A DNA stretch of 18,855 nt from Paraglomus occultum. Lineage: Eukaryota > Glomeromycota > Glomeromycetes > Paraglomerales > Paraglomeraceae. Of the stretch, positions 16,067 to 18,855 are shown one piece after another. The DNA is taken from contig CAJVPJ010000691.1 of NCBI GenBank assembly GCA_910592205.1, positions 1 to 18,855 of the forward strand. The letters are read 5' to 3'. Under the pieces are notes generated by a model. That model did not search any database. It saw only the letters and a list, made by a program, of their open reading frames with translations, and was not told where the DNA came from. The translations under genes were made by a program, and so were the position numbers. Position 1 is the first letter of the stretch; every line of letters starts with the position of its first letter.

Positions 16067-18662
16067 AGGGTTTTATGCGACACAAAAGAAAAAATTTTTT
16101 TAATGTGTTGTATAAATAATTAACAGCTAGAACAGCTTACAAATCATTAGAGAAGAAAAATATATGGAATCGCATTCCCTTGCTGAGCCACAGTAATCGA
16201 CTTCTATGTAAGGCTAGAGGTTGACCCTCCTGAATTTACAAATATGGTATACTTCCCACATTGTTACGATTGTCATTATACACATTACTATTTCGATCTG
16301 TGAGCAATTGTGACGCCAATAATATCTCCACAAAAGAATATACAAATGCTTTACTTTATGTCCAGCGCAGTAATACCATTTGCTCACAAATAACTGTTAT
16401 CAAATAGGGTAGCAAAGTCTTGAAGGGTTAATTAAGACCAAAGACATTTACCTCTTGAAATATTTTACACCGTATGTGTTTCATTGATACGTCATTTTAT
16501 GAAACTACGAATGGGGACAGCACAAGTACTCTCTGAATGTACGCGTGTATGTAGGGTGTTGGTATTAGTATTAATAAATTACATAATAATATTAAACAAT
16601 GATATTAATGGTTTGTTGTAATTTATTAACTAATTATCATTGCCCATAATAGAAATTAATGTTGATTTTTCCTTCTCTTTAACAATATTTGCCACTTTTA
16701 TGTGTTCTTTTGTAGCTTGTACGATTTTAATGCAATTTCTTTTTACAACTAACACTAATATACAAAGGGCAAATTACAATAGCCCTCCTTGTTCACTCCG
16801 ATAAACGGCAAATTTGTATCAGCCAATCAAAATCAGTGATAATTGAAGACAAATTTCGTGTTCACATATTGTTCTTTTCACTACAAGACTTAAGTGTTAT
16901 TCTTTGCAAAAAAAAACATATTTCCGAAAGCCATTAGAGCCTTTTCTCGCGACACAATTTTTTATTTCTTAATAAAACCGTGTGGGAATGGGAACAACGG
17001 ACGCTGCAAATGTTTGGTTTTTATCTGTTCCGATTATGTGATTTTAACCCGCCAATCAGGGGGATACAAATTGGAACGGAAACAGAACAGGGGCTAATTT
17101 AAGCATCAGGGTTATTTCGCTAAATATTTATGTATGGCGTAACAGTAAACAATCAGCACTATGTAGACTTTGCAACTTGACATACTGCATAGCCGAAATT
17201 TGAATTAAATTCACTTGCCCAGAAGGTAAATATTAGTTTCTATCACTATACTACCGACACGTATGGGTCGTCGTGTGCATTTTACAAATTTATTTTCTTA
17301 TGAAATCGGCGAAATAGGGGAGTGAGCATTTATTACTAATTTTCAATTTAAAAGCTGTGCATCAGTGGTTGTACTGTATAACAAGTTGTATGACTAATTA
17401 TAATTGTATTTTTTCTTTTATTTTAATATGTCCGATTGAACGAATATGAGACGCAATTTAAAAAAAAAATGTTGGTTTTTTTATTATACAAAAAGGCATT
17501 TAGGGTATTACATACGTAATTTATATGTCAGTTTAATACGATACATATTAAGTTATGTGACCAAAACTTTACAAACCTAAGCACAACATTAACATTATTT
17601 GAAACAAAATGAACATAAAATACGTGGGACAGACAACACATTTTGTTATGTGGCATAATAAAAAACTGACTATGACGTGTGTAAGAATAAACTGAGTTGG
17701 CTATTATCCACAACTATTGACTTTGCTAAAATGTAATTCACATTTAACCCTATTAAAATATGCCAGGATTACCTCAATAAAATATAATGTAAACTAATTT
17801 ATATCAAATTTATTATAGAGCTCAAAATTAGCACTATCTAAAAGTTTTTAAAAGGCATAATGTAAAAAGTTATTTCTCATGTTTCAAAACAGGTAATACA
17901 GAATGTCTAGATAAAACTTTTCACTTATAAAATTTACCACATAAATTTTAATAAATGCCAATATTTAATAAACAAACAATTATCTCGCATTTTTAAAACT
18001 GAGTTTTAAATAATTCAAACGGGAGATTGATATTTGGAACAACTTCAAAGATGGGTCAAAATTAGTGCACAAAAATTTTGATCAAGGCTATCGTTAATTT
18101 TTATTTCAATTTAAACAGTTTGCCTACTATAGTTTTGTTTGTTTTTTTTGTTTGTTTATTCCATGAACTCGACTACTACACAGTTGGGCCGTTGTCTACA
18201 AATATGCAAACCCACTTCAAGTCTAAAAAAAAATTTGCTCTACCTCTTCCGCTATTATTATAGCTATATGGTAAAGGTCTGCGAATACAATGTCTTAATT
18301 GAAACATTGAATCATAATCAGTAACAAAGCTGTTGACTATGACGGCAAAAAATTTGTTCGCAAGATATCAAAACGCCGCAGAACAACTATACGATAAAAA
18401 CATCAAAATTTACCTTCATAAAACACCTGATGCTGGAAAATTTGTTGTAGCTTCCATAATATAAAATTTCAAAAACAAACTCAAAAAAAAAAATAACCAC
18501 AGTCGTTGGATTGAGAAAAGGTATACCATACAAAAAAGAGAAATACTAATTTGGCTTGGAGGGAACGACTCACTGATTTATCGTATAACAGATACTGTAA
18601 ATTCAAGACGTCAATTATAATGTCTATATTTTGTGCGTAACTTCAGCGTCGTGAATGCTTAG
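16067..18662. other. AT-rich intergenic region
   Basis: No supported gene. ORFs in this stretch are short or start with GTG, and their peptides look like translated AT-rich DNA. Apart from the fold-back at 16561-16640, I see only poly-A/T tracts (for example about 17461 and 18482) and no RNA gene. Confidence 0.5.
16571..16629. repeat. Perfect 13-bp inverted repeat forming a fold-back
   Basis: TTAATAAATTACA (16571-16583) and TGTAATTTATTAA (16617-16629). The arms extend to about 20 bp if one indel is allowed (TATTAGTA / CTAATTA). An inner pair TAATAT / ATATTA lies in the loop. Confidence 0.75.
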
Positions 18663-18855
18663 TTGTACGCGTTCGTCAAACGCAGCATCCGTCGTGCGTT
18701 TACTTGGACAACTGTGCATACGTTTATGGAGGGACTCGATGGGGAAATTGTTGAGTATGAATTTCAGCAAGATAATGCTACTGTTCATACAAGCAAACTG
18801 ACAAGGACATTCTTTGATGAGTCAGAAATAAACTTGATGAAATGGCCTGCATTTC
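18663..18855 (+). mobile_element. Tc1/mariner-type transposase fragment, cut by the right edge
   Basis: A frame open from 18663 to the window end. From the ATG at 18726 it reads MEGLDGEIVEYEFQQDNATV, then HTSKLTRTFF and, ending at the edge, NLMKWPAF. QQDNAxVHT carries the second catalytic Asp of the DDE/D transposase domain, and LMKWPA matches the family's usual W-P-A-x-S-P-D-L-N-P-I-E start. TAG at 18660-18662 closes the frame on the left. The DNA-binding half and first catalytic Asp are not found upstream, so this is a truncated or frame-shifted copy unless the remainder is disrupted. No terminal inverted repeat is visible in the window. Confidence 0.8.

Noticed and set aside
16894-17097. 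67-codon plus-strand ORF
   Set aside because: It starts with GTG rather than ATG in a eukaryotic context and has no recognisable motif.

Overview
This looks like eukaryotic, fungal nuclear DNA. It is AT-rich, one gene carries twelve short GT-AG introns, and the intergenic regions are long and repeat-laden. Two proteins resemble families that I know mainly from arbuscular mycorrhizal fungi (Glomeromycotina, Rhizophagus-like): a cysteine-ribbon protein with the motifs LEWIPY and WTSN, and a RING/U-box-like plus TPR protein that begins KLSEELLYSNPNDSLILDMV. The taxon is inferred from protein style, not from a marker gene.

Layout, left to right. (1) Positions 3-533, minus strand: the 5' part of a gene that runs off the left edge, with a 14-Asp tract and a C-terminal Cys ribbon. 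(2) About 540-3840: gene-poor DNA with an inverted pair of about 46 bp, a degenerate tandem repeat and a GC-rich island that may be an LTR remnant. (3) 3839-6252, minus: one RING-like + TPR + LRR gene broken into two frames by a single frame change at an (AT)3 run. (4) 6545-7138, plus: intronless OHCU decarboxylase (uric-acid catabolism), divergent from gene 3. (5) 8052-11976, plus: PRP39, a U1 snRNP splicing factor, resolved here into 13 exons coding 695 aa. (6) 11977-14193: intergenic DNA with several inverted repeats, a short coding-like stretch, and a promoter-like cluster (telo-box, CGG-TA-CCG palindrome, TATA box). (7) 14194-15693, plus: a 499-aa multi-pass membrane protein with a mitochondrial-type N-terminus that I do not recognise. 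(8) 15694-18855: AT-rich DNA with one possible small ORF, a fold-back repeat and, at the right edge, a Tc1/mariner-type transposase fragment.

The genes do not form a pathway. URAD and PRP39 are housekeeping genes between lineage-expanded or repeat-associated loci. The most unusual elements are the RING-TPR-LRR fusion (receptor-like, but with no nucleotide-binding domain seen), its frame break, and the orphan membrane protein. I found no CRISPR array, rRNA or tRNA.
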